From Rhizobiaceae bacterium (GTDB lineage: Bacteria > Pseudomonadota > Alphaproteobacteria > Rhizobiales > Rhizobiaceae): a stretch of DNA of 64,000 nucleotides. Positions 1-9,114 of the stretch are shown here, piece after piece (position 1 is the first letter of the stretch; every line of letters begins with the position of its first letter). The stretch lies in the NCBI GenBank assembly GCA_023953835.1, contig JAMLJB010000001.1:1426001-1490000 (forward strand). Reading direction: 5' to 3'. The translations under genes and the position numbers were made by a program. Below the pieces are notes generated by a model that saw nothing but the letters and a program-made list of their open reading frames with translations, did no database searches and was not told the DNA's origin.

Positions 1-1
1 C

Positions 2-718
2 GCGCATGTGTTGGGCAAGCAGGCCAATTGGGATTCCGCTGCGGCGCGACTGGGCGCGCAATTGTTCGCGCGTCGCCGGGACGGGCGCGGCCAGCCCGTC
101 GCCGAATCCGCCGAGGAGATTTCGGAGCGCGTGCTTGCGGCGGTGACGCGCGCGTCGGCGGAAACCATCCTCGAATCCGCCTTTGCGGAAGACGGTTTCG
201 ACGGAGCCTCGACCATTTCCCACGACCTCATACAACGGGCGCTCGACGGCAAATCCGGGGTGGCTCGCCTCACCGTGTCGCTGGACCGTCCGGTGATCGG
301 CCTTGGCGCTTCGGCTGCGCTGCACTATGCCGGCCTTGCGCCTTTGGTGGGGCATGAATGCCTTGTGCCGGTGCATGCGGACGTGGCGAACGCGCTCGGC
401 GCAATCGTCGGGCAGGTGCGCGTGCAGGTCGGCGCAAGGGTGAGCCAGCCCCGGGAAGGCGTGTTTCGACTTGCTGCCGGTGAACGGATCGCCGACTTCA
501 GCGAAGAAGCGCATGCGATGGAAGAGGCCGATCGTTACGTTTCCGAAACGGCGCTCAGGCGCGCACGAGATGCCGGGGCTGATGCCGTGGAGATCGGTAT
601 CGACCGCGATATTCGCACATCGACGATTGAGGGGCAGAGGTTGTTCATCGAGGCCGAGATCGTCGCGACCGCGAGCGGCAGGCCGCGTCTGGCCGATCAC
701 GGTCGAGCATCGGCCTAG
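2..718 (+). CDS. Hydantoinase/oxoprolinase family protein, C-terminal part (5' end outside window)
   Basis: The gene starts left of the window: the frame is open from base 2 and the GTG at 8 is most likely an internal valine. The 238 residues seen match the C-terminal part of the HyuA-like hydantoinase/oxoprolinase family, shown by GLGASAALHYAGL followed by VPVHADVANALGAIVG around residues 100-140. Family members are ATP-dependent enzymes that open cyclic amides such as hydantoins or 5-oxoproline; the substrate here cannot be told. No HyuB-type partner follows on the right; the next gene is malate synthase after an 81-bp gap with its own ribosome binding site. Family call is firm, specificity unknown. 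Confidence 0.8.
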   Translation, partial: AHVLGKQANWDSAAARLGAQLFARRRDGRGQPVAESAEEISERVLAAVTRASAETILESAFAEDGFDGASTISHDLIQRALDGKSGVARLTVSLDRPVIGLGASAALHYAGLAPLVGHECLVPVHADVANALGAIVGQVRVQVGARVSQPREGVFRLAAGERIADFSEEAHAMEEADRYVSETALRRARDAGADAVEIGIDRDIRTSTIEGQRLFIEAEIVATASGRPRLADHGRASA

Positions 719-799
719 TCAAGTTGTGCAATTGACCCGCGTTGCCTCCCGTGCCAAACGCCGAAATAATTGCCACTTAGCCGCATCTGGAGCCCAGAC

Positions 800-2983
800 A
801 TGACAGATCGGATCGCAATCGACGGATTGCGCGTCGCCCGCGAGCTTCACGACTTCATCCTGAACGAAGCAATTCCCGGGACGGGCGTGGACCCTTCCAA
901 ATTCTGGAGCGGGTTTGCCGCCATCGTGCACGATCTCGCTCCGAAGAACCGCGCGCTGCTTGCCCGGCGCGACGAAATCCAGGACCAGATCGACCAGTAT
1001 CACAGGGCGAACGGCATTCCGTCCGACCTCGCCGCCTACACGGATTTTCTAAGGCGGATCGGCTATCTTCTGGAGGAGGGCCCAGCCTTCAAGGTGTCGA
1101 CTGAAAATGTCGATCCCGAGATCGCCGTGATCGCCGGACCACAGCTTGTCGTGCCGGTCATGAACGCGCGTTTCGCCCTCAACGCGGCCAATGCGCGCTG
1201 GGGCTCGCTCTACGATGCGCTCTATGGCACGGACGCAATCGACGATGCGGACGGCAAGGCGCGCGGCAAGGGCTACAATCCAGTGCGCGGCAAGGCGGTT
1301 GTCGATTGGGTTCGCAACTTCCTCGATGAAGCGGCTCCGCTCGGCGGCGCGTCATGGACCGAGGCGAGAAGCTTTGCCGTGTCGGGCGCAAGGCTGGCAG
1401 TCGCGCTTGGCGACGGACGAACAGTCGGCCTGATAAACCCCGACGGCTTTGCCGGCTATCTCGGCGAAACCGGTTCGCCGTCGCAATTCCTGCTCCGCAA
1501 CAACGGGCTCGGCATCGAAGTCCTGATCGACGCCGCATCCCCTATCGGCAAGGACGACCCGGCGCATATTTCCGACGTCTGGCTGGAGTCCGCGATCACC
1601 ACCATCATGGATTGCGAGGATTCCGTCGCTGCCGTCGATGCCGAGGACAAGGTCGTCGTTTACCGCAACTGGCTCGGCCTGATGAAGGGCGATCTGGAGG
1701 AGGAAGTGTCCAAAGGGAGCAAGACCTTCACACGCCGCTTGAATCCCGATCTCGAATACAAGGCGCCCGACGGCACTTCCTTCGAACTGAAATGCCGCTC
1801 GCTGATGCTGGTGCGCAATGTCGGCCACCTGATGACGAATCCGGCCATTCTCGACCGCGACGGCAATGAAGTGCCGGAAGGCATCATGGACGCTGCGATG
1901 ACGGCGCTGATTGCCCTGCATGACACCGGCCCGGCGGGTCGCCGGAAAAATTCGCGCGAAGGCTCGATGTATGTCGTCAAGCCGAAGATGCATGGACCGG
2001 AGGAAGTCGCCTTCGCCGTGGAACTGTTCGGTCGCGTTGAAAGCCTGCTCGGCATGCCGGATAACACCATCAAGATGGGCATTATGGACGAGGAACGCCG
2101 CACCACGGTCAACCTCAAGGAATGCATAAGGGCGGCGCGAAAGCGGGTCGTGTTCATCAATACCGGCTTCCTCGACCGGACGGGCGACGAGATTCACACC
2201 TCGATGGAAGCCGGGCCGATGATCCGCAAGGGCGACATGAAGCAATCGACCTGGATTCAGGCCTATGAGAACTGGAACGTCGATGTGGGGCTGGAATGCG
2301 GCCTCGAAGGCCACGCCCAGATCGGCAAAGGCATGTGGGCGATGCCCGACCTGATGGCCGCCATGCTGGAGCAGAAAATCGCGCACCCGAAGGCAGGCGC
2401 GAACACTGCCTGGGTGCCCTCGCCCACCGCCGCCACGCTGCATGCGACGCATTATCACAAGGTCGACGTTCACGCCGTTCAGGACAAGCTCAAGTCGCGG
2501 CAGAAGGCGAAGCTGGAGGACATCCTGTCCATTCCCGTCGCGACGCGCCCGAACTGGACGCCGGAAGACATCCAGCGCGAACTGGACAATAATGCGCAGG
2601 GCATTCTCGGCTATGTGGTCCGCTGGGTGGATCAGGGCATCGGCTGCTCAAAGGTTCCCGACATCAACAATGTCGGGCTGATGGAAGACCGCGCCACGCT
2701 GCGCATTTCCGCCCAGCATATCGCGAACTGGTTGCATCACGGCGTCTGCACGCAGGCGCAGGTCATGGAAACGATGAAGCGCATGGCCTCGGTCGTGGAT
2801 CGGCAGAACGAAGGCGATCCGAACTATCAGCCGATGGCGCCGCATTTCGACAAATCCATCGCCTTCCTCGCCGCGTGCGACCTCGTGTTTCAGGGGCGGG
2901 CGCAGCCGAATGGGTATACCGAGCCGGTGTTGCATCGCCGCCGCCGCGAATTGAAGGAGCAGCGCCGCGCAAATCGGGCGTAG
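800..2983 (+). CDS. glcB: Malate synthase G
   Basis: Cytosolic enzyme condensing glyoxylate and acetyl-CoA to malate, used in the glyoxylate cycle and in glycolate use. The 727-residue length fits the monomeric G isoform. Typical G-form blocks are visible: [18 protein letters not shown] near residue 430 and the [20 protein letters not shown] region near 500, followed by [16 protein letters not shown]. The ATG at 800 is chosen over an upstream in-frame TTG at 770 because it has a GGAG sequence at good spacing and gives the usual N-terminus. It stands apart from tsaB by 14 bases and may be co-transcribed with it. Its metabolic partner, malic enzyme, is at the far right of the window. Confidence 0.97.
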   Translation: MTDRIAIDGLRVARELHDFILNEAIPGTGVDPSKFWSGFAAIVHDLAPKNRALLARRDEIQDQIDQYHRANGIPSDLAAYTDFLRRIGYLLEEGPAFKVSTENVDPEIAVIAGPQLVVPVMNARFALNAANARWGSLYDALYGTDAIDDADGKARGKGYNPVRGKAVVDWVRNFLDEAAPLGGASWTEARSFAVSGARLAVALGDGRTVGLINPDGFAGYLGETGSPSQFLLRNNGLGIEVLIDAASPIGKDDPAHISDVWLESAITTIMDCEDSVAAVDAEDKVVVYRNWLGLMKGDLEEEVSKGSKTFTRRLNPDLEYKAPDGTSFELKCRSLMLVRNVGHLMTNPAILDRDGNEVPEGIMDAAMTALIALHDTGPAGRRKNSREGSMYVVKPKMHGPEEVAFAVELFGRVESLLGMPDNTIKMGIMDEERRTTVNLKECIRAARKRVVFINTGFLDRTGDEIHTSMEAGPMIRKGDMKQSTWIQAYENWNVDVGLECGLEGHAQIGKGMWAMPDLMAAMLEQKIAHPKAGANTAWVPSPTAATLHATHYHKVDVHAVQDKLKSRQKAKLEDILSIPVATRPNWTPEDIQRELDNNAQGILGYVVRWVDQGIGCSKVPDINNVGLMEDRATLRISAQHIANWLHHGVCTQAQVMETMKRMASVVDRQNEGDPNYQPMAPHFDKSIAFLAACDLVFQGRAQPNGYTEPVLHRRRRELKEQRRANRA

Positions 2984-2997
2984 GCGCGCCTCACAAC

Positions 2998-3669
2998 ATG
3001 CTGCTACTCGCAATCGACACAGCGGCGGCACAATGTGCCGCTTGCGTGTTCGACACCGCATCCCGCCTCGAACGCGGCAGGATCGCGCTCGATCTCGGAA
3101 AAGGTCATGCGGAGCGTCTCATGGAGGTGATCGATGGGGCGTTGGCCGAGGCGGGCGTGGGGTACGACGCGCTCGGCCGCATCGCCGTTTCCATCGGGCC
3201 GGGCTCGTTCACGGGCGTGCGGGTCGGCGTATCGGCGGCGCGCGGTCTGGCGCTCGCGCTCGATGTTCCGGCAATCGGAATTTCCACTCTGGAAGCGGTT
3301 GCAGCCGAGACGCGGGCGTCGTTAGGCGATCCGGTGCTGGTCGCATTCGAATCCGCAGGCGACGCATTGCAGGCAGCGCTGTATGATGCGGACGGCAATG
3401 TTCTGGTTGCGCCCGCTATTCTGGACATGGAGGATGCCCTGCGCCTTGCCGAACAACATCGGCCGCTGCTGGCCGGAACCGCCGCCCGGCGTATCGCGGG
3501 GGCCGGCGATCTGCAGCTTTCCATCGGCAGCGAGCGAAACACCGCCGATATCGGGACCTATGCCCGCCTGGCAGCGACGAAAGAGGGTGCAGCGGAAAAG
3601 CCGAAACCGCTCTATCTTCGCGAGCCGGACGCCAAGCCGCAATCAGGTTTCGTCCTGCCGAGGGCATGA
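2998..3669 (+). CDS. tsaB: tRNA threonylcarbamoyladenosine biosynthesis protein TsaB
   Basis: TsaB (YeaZ) is the non-catalytic partner of TsaD in making the t6A modification on ANN-decoding tRNAs. The 223-residue protein starts with MLLLAIDTAAAQCAA, an ASKHA-fold phosphate-1-type loop, and carries the family signature IGPGSFTGVRVG near residue 65. The frame is open further upstream, back into glcB, but the ATG at 2998 gives the expected N-terminus. The gene is followed after one base by rimI, the usual alphaproteobacterial pair. Confidence 0.95.
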   Translation: MLLLAIDTAAAQCAACVFDTASRLERGRIALDLGKGHAERLMEVIDGALAEAGVGYDALGRIAVSIGPGSFTGVRVGVSAARGLALALDVPAIGISTLEAVAAETRASLGDPVLVAFESAGDALQAALYDADGNVLVAPAILDMEDALRLAEQHRPLLAGTAARRIAGAGDLQLSIGSERNTADIGTYARLAATKEGAAEKPKPLYLREPDAKPQSGFVLPRA

Positions 3670-3670
3670 T

Positions 3671-4159
3671 ATGCGCATTCCGTTCGTGAGCCGTGAGTAT
3701 GCACTGGAGGAGCTTGGCCACGAGCATGCCGGGATGCTGTCTGCCCTGCATCAGGAGGATTTCGTTCGTCCGTGGAGTTCGGAGGAATTTTCCTCGTTGC
3801 TCGACGAAGACACGATTTTCGGTTTCGGCGGTAAGGAGGTTGGCTATCCCGGCAGCGATATTGCTGGTTTCGTCCTGGCGCGGCTGGCGGCGGGCGAGGC
3901 GGAAATACTCACCGTCGCCGTGGCGCGCGCAAGACGGCGGGAGGGCCTGGGCTGGCGGCTGATGGATGCCGTGTTGCGCAAGCTGCACGCCGATCGCGCC
4001 GAGGCGCTGTTCCTCGAAGTCGATGAAACGAACGCGCCCGCCATCGCGCTCTACCGCCGCCTTGGATTCCATCAGGTCGGCAAGCGACCCAACTACTACG
4101 AATCGAACGGCCCGCATGGCCGCACAAACGCTCTCGTCATGCGGCGCGACCTGCGGTGA
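3671..4159 (+). CDS. rimI: Ribosomal protein S18-alanine N-acetyltransferase RimI (GNAT)
   Basis: GNAT-fold acetyltransferase of 162 residues, predicted to acetylate the N-terminal alanine of ribosomal protein S18. The acetyl-CoA binding region is seen around residues 77-100 (ILTVAVARARRREGLGWRL, the R/Q-x-x-G-x-A/G loop) and the typical C-terminal ALYRRLGFHQVGKRPNYY is present. It begins one base after the tsaB stop, and the next gene plsC starts four bases after its stop, so the three are one operon. Other GNAT substrates are possible, but the tsaB neighbour supports RimI. Confidence 0.9.
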   Translation: MRIPFVSREYALEELGHEHAGMLSALHQEDFVRPWSSEEFSSLLDEDTIFGFGGKEVGYPGSDIAGFVLARLAAGEAEILTVAVARARRREGLGWRLMDAVLRKLHADRAEALFLEVDETNAPAIALYRRLGFHQVGKRPNYYESNGPHGRTNALVMRRDLR

Positions 4160-4162
4160 GCC

Positions 4163-4954
4163 ATGATCGCCAAAGTCAGGATCTATGCCGCAATCGCCCT
4201 TTTCGCAGCCGCGACCCCGTTTCTCGCACTGGCGCAGATGCTCGCATTGCGCGGGCTTTTCTCTCCGGACATCGTGCCGCGCCTGTGGCACCGGCTGATA
4301 CTGAAATGCCTCGGGCTGAAGGTGCGCGCACATGGGTCGTTGTCCGACCGGCGGCCCCTGCTGGTCGCCTCCAACCATATTTCATGGGCGGACATCATGG
4401 TGCTCGGCGCGACGGCGGATGTGCGTTTCATCGCCAAGGCCGAAGTGGCGGGCTGGCCAGGCATGGGGACCATCGCGCGCCTCAACCGAACGGTTTTCGT
4501 CGAGCGTGATCGGAAGCGCAAGGCCGGGGAACAGGCGGGAGAGATTGCGCAGCGGCTGATCGGAGGAGATGCGCTGGTCCTGTTCCCGGAAGGCACGACG
4601 GCGGACGGCAATTTCATCCTGCCCTTCAAGAGCACGCTTTTCGGGGCCGCCAAGCTTGCGCTGGATGAGGGCGCGCCGACCGTTCATATCCAGCCGGTCG
4701 CCATATCCTACACGCGCCTGCACGCCCTTCCGCTCGGACGATACAGGCGGCTGTTCCTTTCATGGACGGGCGACGCCGGATTGTTGCCGAGCCTGCGTGA
4801 AATCCTGAGCCAACGTGCACTGGATGTGGAACTTCACTTCGGCGAGCCGGTCGCCTTCACGTCCGCGAGCAGCCGCAAGCAGGCCGCGCGCGAGGTCGAG
4901 GACAGGGTGCGCGACATGTTTCGCGCGATGCTCAGGCATCCGCAGCCGATGTAG
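4163..4954 (+). CDS. plsC: 1-acyl-sn-glycerol-3-phosphate acyltransferase (PlsC family)
   Basis: Membrane-associated acyltransferase of 263 residues that converts lysophosphatidic acid to phosphatidic acid in phospholipid synthesis. An N-terminal hydrophobic segment (residues 6-30) is followed by the catalytic HX4D motif in NHISWAD (H72, D77) and the substrate-binding FPEGTT motif near residue 140. It is the last gene of the tsaB-rimI-plsC operon. A related OlsA-type lyso-ornithine-lipid acyltransferase role is a real alternative in rhizobia, since these enzymes share both motifs. Confidence 0.88.
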   Translation: MIAKVRIYAAIALFAAATPFLALAQMLALRGLFSPDIVPRLWHRLILKCLGLKVRAHGSLSDRRPLLVASNHISWADIMVLGATADVRFIAKAEVAGWPGMGTIARLNRTVFVERDRKRKAGEQAGEIAQRLIGGDALVLFPEGTTADGNFILPFKSTLFGAAKLALDEGAPTVHIQPVAISYTRLHALPLGRYRRLFLSWTGDAGLLPSLREILSQRALDVELHFGEPVAFTSASSRKQAAREVEDRVRDMFRAMLRHPQPM

Positions 4955-5024
4955 CGACCTTGCCTCAGCCATTTCGCATTCGTGAGAAAAGATCCAGTGT
5001 ATCCGAATCGCGAAAGGAGCACCC

Positions 5025-5864
5025 ATGACCTTGCGCACCACAAAGCTGCCTTCGGGCGAATCGGTTCCGGTCCTCGGTCAGGGGACATGGAACATGGGCA
5101 ACGACCCGCGCCGGCGCCGCGCGGAAGCCGACGCGCTTCGGCTCGGCCTCGATCTCGGCGTGACGTTGCTCGACACCGCGGAAATGTATGCCGAGGGCGG
5201 CGCGGAGGAAGTCGTCGCGGACGCGATGGAGGGGCGACGCGACGAGGTTTTCCTCGTATCGAAATTTCTGCCGTCCAACGCATCGGGCAGGCGCGTGCCG
5301 GAGGCCTGCGAGCGCTCGCTAAGGCGGTTGCGCACCGACCGTATTGATCTCTACCTTTACCATTGGCGCGGCTCCGCGCCGCTGGCCGATACGGTCGGCG
5401 CATTGGAGGCGCTGCGGCAGGCGGGCAAGATCCGGCATTGGGGCGTGTCCAATTTCGACATCGACGACATGCAGGAGATCAGCTCCCGATCGGACGGCGC
5501 GCATGTGGCCACGAACCAGCTTCTCTACAATCTCGCGCGGCGCGGCATCGAATTCGACCTGCTGCCATGGCTTCGCGGCAAGGGCATTCCGGTCATGGCC
5601 TATTCGCCCGTCGATCAGGGGTCACTCACGACCGACAAGCGCATTGCGGCAGTGGCAAAGCGCCACGGAGCGACCGTCGCCCAGATCGCACTTGCATGGA
5701 CGATGCGCGCCGATGGCGTCATCTCGATCCCCAAGGCGGTGAAGCCGGAGCATGTGCGCCAGAACCGCGCTGCCGCCGATATCATGCTCTCGGAAGAAGA
5801 CCTTGCCGAGCTCGACCGCGCCTTCCCGCCGCCGAACCGCAAACGTTCGCTCGAAATGATCTGA
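5025..5864 (+). CDS. Aldo/keto reductase
   Basis: NAD(P)H-dependent oxidoreductase of 279 residues with the aldo/keto reductase barrel. The catalytic tetrad is readable: D and Y in LLDTAEMY (near residues 49-54), K in LVSKFLPSN and H in LYLYHWRG. It has a strong AAAGGAG ribosome site seven bases before the ATG. It resembles the YeaE-type branch, often linked to methylglyoxal or aldose reduction. It lies 105 bases before the sugar-acid cluster, so it could act as the aldose dehydrogenase that oxidises the free sugar, but nothing in the sequence proves this. Confidence 0.9.
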   Translation: MTLRTTKLPSGESVPVLGQGTWNMGNDPRRRRAEADALRLGLDLGVTLLDTAEMYAEGGAEEVVADAMEGRRDEVFLVSKFLPSNASGRRVPEACERSLRRLRTDRIDLYLYHWRGSAPLADTVGALEALRQAGKIRHWGVSNFDIDDMQEISSRSDGAHVATNQLLYNLARRGIEFDLLPWLRGKGIPVMAYSPVDQGSLTTDKRIAAVAKRHGATVAQIALAWTMRADGVISIPKAVKPEHVRQNRAAADIMLSEEDLAELDRAFPPPNRKRSLEMI

Positions 5865-5930
5865 AGCCGCGCGAGTTGAGGCCAACCGCACGCAACGGTT
5901 TGGCATTGCCTCTTGCGGTGTTATCCCATA

Positions 5931-5949
5931 TGTGAACAATGTATTCACA
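5931..5949. promoter_or_regulatory. Palindromic candidate operator before the CoA-transferase gene
   Basis: Inverted repeat TGTGAA-N7-TTCACA, 21 bases before the CoA-transferase start. It is nested inside a second inverted repeat, CCCATAT (5925-5931) and ATATGGG (5955-5961), whose right arm overlaps the GGGAGG ribosome site. The site has the size of a dimeric repressor target, possibly for the IclR protein encoded nearby. Function is inferred from symmetry and position only. Confidence 0.4.
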
Positions 5950-5969
5950 AAAGAATATGGGAGGACTAT

Positions 5970-7160
5970 ATGAGCTTGCCTCGGGCCGAATCCGGCGCGG
6001 ATGCGAACGACGACCTGCCTTTGAGCGGCATCGTCGTGCTGGATATGAGCCAGTTTCTCTCCGGTCCCTATTGTTCGCTGCGCCTGCTGGATCTGGGCGC
6101 GCGCGTCATCAAGATCGAGCGTCCCGACGGTGGCGACCTGTCGCGCAGGCTCTACCTGAGCGATACGGAGATCGGCGGGGATTCCACACTGTTCCATGCG
6201 ATCAATCGCGGCAAGGAAAGCCTCGCCATCGACCTCAAGAACAAGGCCGATCTCGACGCACTTCGAGCGCTCATCGGCAAGGCGGATGTGCTGATCCAGA
6301 ATTTCAGGCCGGGCGTGATCGGGCGGCTCGGCCTCGACTACGAGGCCGTCAGGAAGATCAATCCCGGCATCGTATATGCGTCGATCAGCGGCTATGGCGA
6401 GGAAGGCCCATGGGTGGACCGGCCCGGACAGGACTTGCTGGCGCAATCGCGGTCCGGCCTGATGTGGCTGAACGGCGATGAAGAGCAGGGACCCGTTCCT
6501 TTCGGGTTGGCCGTGGCCGATATGCTGGCGGGCGCTGCCGCCTGCCAGGGCATTCTGGCGGCGCTGGTGAAGCGGAGCGTCCGCGGCCGGGGCAGCCATG
6601 TCGAGACGAGCCTGCTGGAAGCGCTGGTCGATTTCCAGTTCGAGGTGCTGACCACCTATCTCAATGACGGAGGCCGCCTGCCGAAACGTTCGAACTTTCG
6701 CTCCGCGCATGCCTATCTGTCGGCACCCTACGGCGTATATCCCGCCAGCGACGGATTTCTCGCCATCGCCATGACGCCCATCCCGACGCTTGCCGAGCTC
6801 CTGGATCTGAAGGAGGAGCTCGGTGCCTTTGCCGACGATCCGGCGAGCTGGTTCAGGGAACGCGACAATATCAAGCAGATCATCGCACGCAGAATCTCAC
6901 AAAAGACCACGGATGAATGGCTGGCCGTGCTTGAACCGGCCGACATCTGGTGCGCCAAGGTGCTGAACTGGCAGGAATTGCTTGCCAGCGAAGGTTTTTC
7001 CATTCTCGACATGCTCCAGACGGTGGAGCGCGAGGACAATGTGTCGATCAACACGACGCGCGCACCGCTTCGCATCGACGGCGTGCGGCCACGTGTCTCG
7101 CGCGCAGCCCCGCGCGTCGGGGAACATTCCGAAATGATCCGCAAGGAGTTCGGGCTTTGA
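5970..7160 (+). CDS. CaiB/BaiF family class III CoA-transferase
   Basis: Predicted family III CoA-transferase of 396 residues that moves CoA between carboxylic acids in the cytosol. The N-terminal block LSGIVVLDMSQFLSGPYC, then GARVIKIERPDGGD and LKNKADLDALRALIGKADVLIQNF (read in two parts) are typical. The catalytic aspartate is expected in the PGQDLLAQSRSG segment near residue 155. The ATG at 5970 follows GGGAGGA. Its stop overlaps the start of the next gene (TTGA), so the two are translationally coupled. No other CoA-ester enzyme is near except the MaoC-like gene at 17 kb. Substrate unknown. Confidence 0.9.
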   Translation: MSLPRAESGADANDDLPLSGIVVLDMSQFLSGPYCSLRLLDLGARVIKIERPDGGDLSRRLYLSDTEIGGDSTLFHAINRGKESLAIDLKNKADLDALRALIGKADVLIQNFRPGVIGRLGLDYEAVRKINPGIVYASISGYGEEGPWVDRPGQDLLAQSRSGLMWLNGDEEQGPVPFGLAVADMLAGAAACQGILAALVKRSVRGRGSHVETSLLEALVDFQFEVLTTYLNDGGRLPKRSNFRSAHAYLSAPYGVYPASDGFLAIAMTPIPTLAELLDLKEELGAFADDPASWFRERDNIKQIIARRISQKTTDEWLAVLEPADIWCAKVLNWQELLASEGFSILDMLQTVEREDNVSINTTRAPLRIDGVRPRVSRAAPRVGEHSEMIRKEFGL

Positions 7161-8281
7161 GCGCACGCCTCAGAGGCATGACGTGGAGCCATCCGCGCGG
7201 CTATGACCCCATGATCGCTTGCAGCGCGGCATGGACGGCGACCTCCGGTATCGGCATCGAATGGGACAAGCGATCCTTGCAGGATTTCGAATCCTTTCCG
7301 GTCGAGCAACTGGCCCGCGCCTATGACCTGATCGTCATCGACCACCCGCATGTCGGGCAGATCACCGCCGAGAATTGCCTCGAACCGCTGGACATAGAGG
7401 GTCGTGAAGCGGAGCGCGACGCGCTGATGAAGGGAAGCGTCGGCCAATCCTATCCAAGCTACAATTGGCAGGGGCGGCAATGGGCTTTTCCAATTGATGC
7501 CGCGGCGCAGGTCCAGGCCATTCGCCCCGACCTGATCGACGCCGCGCCGCATCGCTGGGACGAGGTTTTGGAACTGGCGCGACAGGGCCGGGCGCTGCTG
7601 CCGATGCGCCCGCCGCATTCGCTCATGACGTTCTTCACGCTTGCGGCCAATCTCGGCACGCCATGCGCGACCGAAGGCAGGCTAGTCGAGCCGCGCGACG
7701 GCGCGCGCGTGTTCGAGATGATCCGCGAAATCGTCGAACTGGTCGATCCGATCTGCTTCGACATGGACCCGATTGCCGTTTCGGAACGCATGGCGACGCC
7801 CGAATCGCGGATCGCCTGCGCGCCGCTGATCTATGGTTATGTGAGCTATGCAGTGGAAGGATTTCGTCCGCGCGGATTGCGCTTTGCCGACATACCGGCA
7901 GCCGGCGAGCTTGGCCCCACGGGATCGGCGCTCGGCGGCACGGGAATCGCGGTCTCCGCATTCAGCAGGTCGAAGCAGGCAGCCGTCGATTTCGTCTGTT
8001 TCGTCGCAAGCGGCGAGGTGCAGCGCACGATCTATGCGCAGTCGGGTGGACAGCCGGGACACGCGGCAGCATGGGACGACGATGCCGTGAACGATGCCAC
8101 CGGTAATTTCTATCGCGCCACCCGCAAGACACTCGAAGGCGCGTGGGTGCGGCCGCGCCACGATGGATATATGGACTTCCAGCAGGGGGCGTCCGATTGC
8201 ATCAATCAGGGCCTGACGGAGAAACGCCGGGCGTCCGATGTGATCGCCGATCTCAACGGGCTGTTTCAGAAGAGCTTCTAG
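7157..8281 (+). CDS. Solute-binding-protein-like protein without signal peptide
   Basis: 374-residue protein resembling type 1 extracellular solute-binding proteins of sugar ABC systems (segments such as YDLIVIDHPHVGQI and GPTGSALGGTGIAVSAFS fit that fold). It has no signal peptide or lipobox: the N-terminus is polar and leads straight into TWSHPRGYDPMIACSAAW. The start is taken as the TTG at 7157, which overlaps the CoA-transferase stop and has AAGGAG eight bases upstream; ATG 7178 is the alternative. Translational coupling to the CoA-transferase suggests a joint cytosolic role, perhaps as substrate binder or sensor. Its stop codon shares bases with the convergent amidohydrolase gene (CTAG). 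Function unknown. Confidence 0.75.
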   Translation: MSARLRGMTWSHPRGYDPMIACSAAWTATSGIGIEWDKRSLQDFESFPVEQLARAYDLIVIDHPHVGQITAENCLEPLDIEGREAERDALMKGSVGQSYPSYNWQGRQWAFPIDAAAQVQAIRPDLIDAAPHRWDEVLELARQGRALLPMRPPHSLMTFFTLAANLGTPCATEGRLVEPRDGARVFEMIREIVELVDPICFDMDPIAVSERMATPESRIACAPLIYGYVSYAVEGFRPRGLRFADIPAAGELGPTGSALGGTGIAVSAFSRSKQAAVDFVCFVASGEVQRTIYAQSGGQPGHAAAWDDDAVNDATGNFYRATRKTLEGAWVRPRHDGYMDFQQGASDCINQGLTEKRRASDVIADLNGLFQKSF

Positions 8282-9114
8282 ATCTTCCAGATACGCCTCG
8301 CATTACCGGACAGAAGCGCGGATCGCTCTTCGTTCGAGCAACCCTGCAACAGAGCGTGGGTCGCGGCAACCCATTGCGCCAACCCGCCGCCAAGCGTGCA
8401 GACTGGCCAGTCGCTGCCCCATACCACACGGTCCCATCCGAAGCAGGCTATGACGTGCTCGACGTATGGGCGCAGCGTATCGACCGTCCAGTTTTCAGAA
8501 TCGGCATAGGCGACGACGCCGGAGATTTTCGCCGTAACGTTGGGACGTCGGGAGATTTCGGCAATGTGTTCCCGCCATGGATGTTCGGCGTTGCCCTTGA
8601 TGTCAGGGACGCCGCAATGATCGAGAATGAACTGCACGTCCGGCGCGACATCGGCCAGCGCCATGGCCTGCGGAATCTGGCGCGGCAGGACACAGATGTC
8701 GAAGGTCAGACCGCTGCCCCGCATGCGACCGATGTTTTCCCGGAAGGTGGCGCTTTCCGACAAGGCGTCCGGCTCGACATGCAGCACACGGCGAAAGCCC
8801 TTCACGAACGGGTTCTGCGTTTGGCGCTCGAGATAGTCGGCAAAGCCTGACTTCTCGGGACGGCATGCGGCGATTGCGCCGCGAATCAAGTTGCCGGGCG
8901 TGCGGGAGAGCTTCTCCACATAGGCCGTTTCGGTCTCGATTTCGGACGGTGCGACATCCACTTCCATGTGCAGCACGCCCGAAATGCCCGCGCGCAGCGC
9001 CTGCCGCGCATATTCGGAATAGAGAAAATCGCGGTTGAGCGCAGGCACGCCGGACAGCCACGGATAGCTCAGCGCGGACTGGTCGATGAGGTGCAGATGC
9101 GTGTCGATGATCAT
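8278..9114 (-). CDS. Amidohydrolase family protein, probable L-fuconolactonase
   Basis: 278-residue TIM-barrel hydrolase of the COG3618-type amidohydrolase superfamily. The metal-binding start motif IDTHLHLID is at residues 3-11, a mid-barrel histidine sits in ILDHCGVPDIKG near residue 175, and the final-strand aspartate is in VVWGSDWPVC near residue 240. Members of this group hydrolyse sugar lactones such as L-fucono-1,5-lactone, opening them to the aldonic acid. The neighbouring L-fuconate dehydratase gene supports that role. It is the second gene of a two-gene operon with the IclR regulator, with ATGA overlap of stop and start. Confidence 0.82.
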   Translation of the reverse strand: MIIDTHLHLIDQSALSYPWLSGVPALNRDFLYSEYARQALRAGISGVLHMEVDVAPSEIETETAYVEKLSRTPGNLIRGAIAACRPEKSGFADYLERQTQNPFVKGFRRVLHVEPDALSESATFRENIGRMRGSGLTFDICVLPRQIPQAMALADVAPDVQFILDHCGVPDIKGNAEHPWREHIAEISRRPNVTAKISGVVAYADSENWTVDTLRPYVEHVIACFGWDRVVWGSDWPVCTLGGGLAQWVAATHALLQGCSNEERSALLSGNARRIWKI

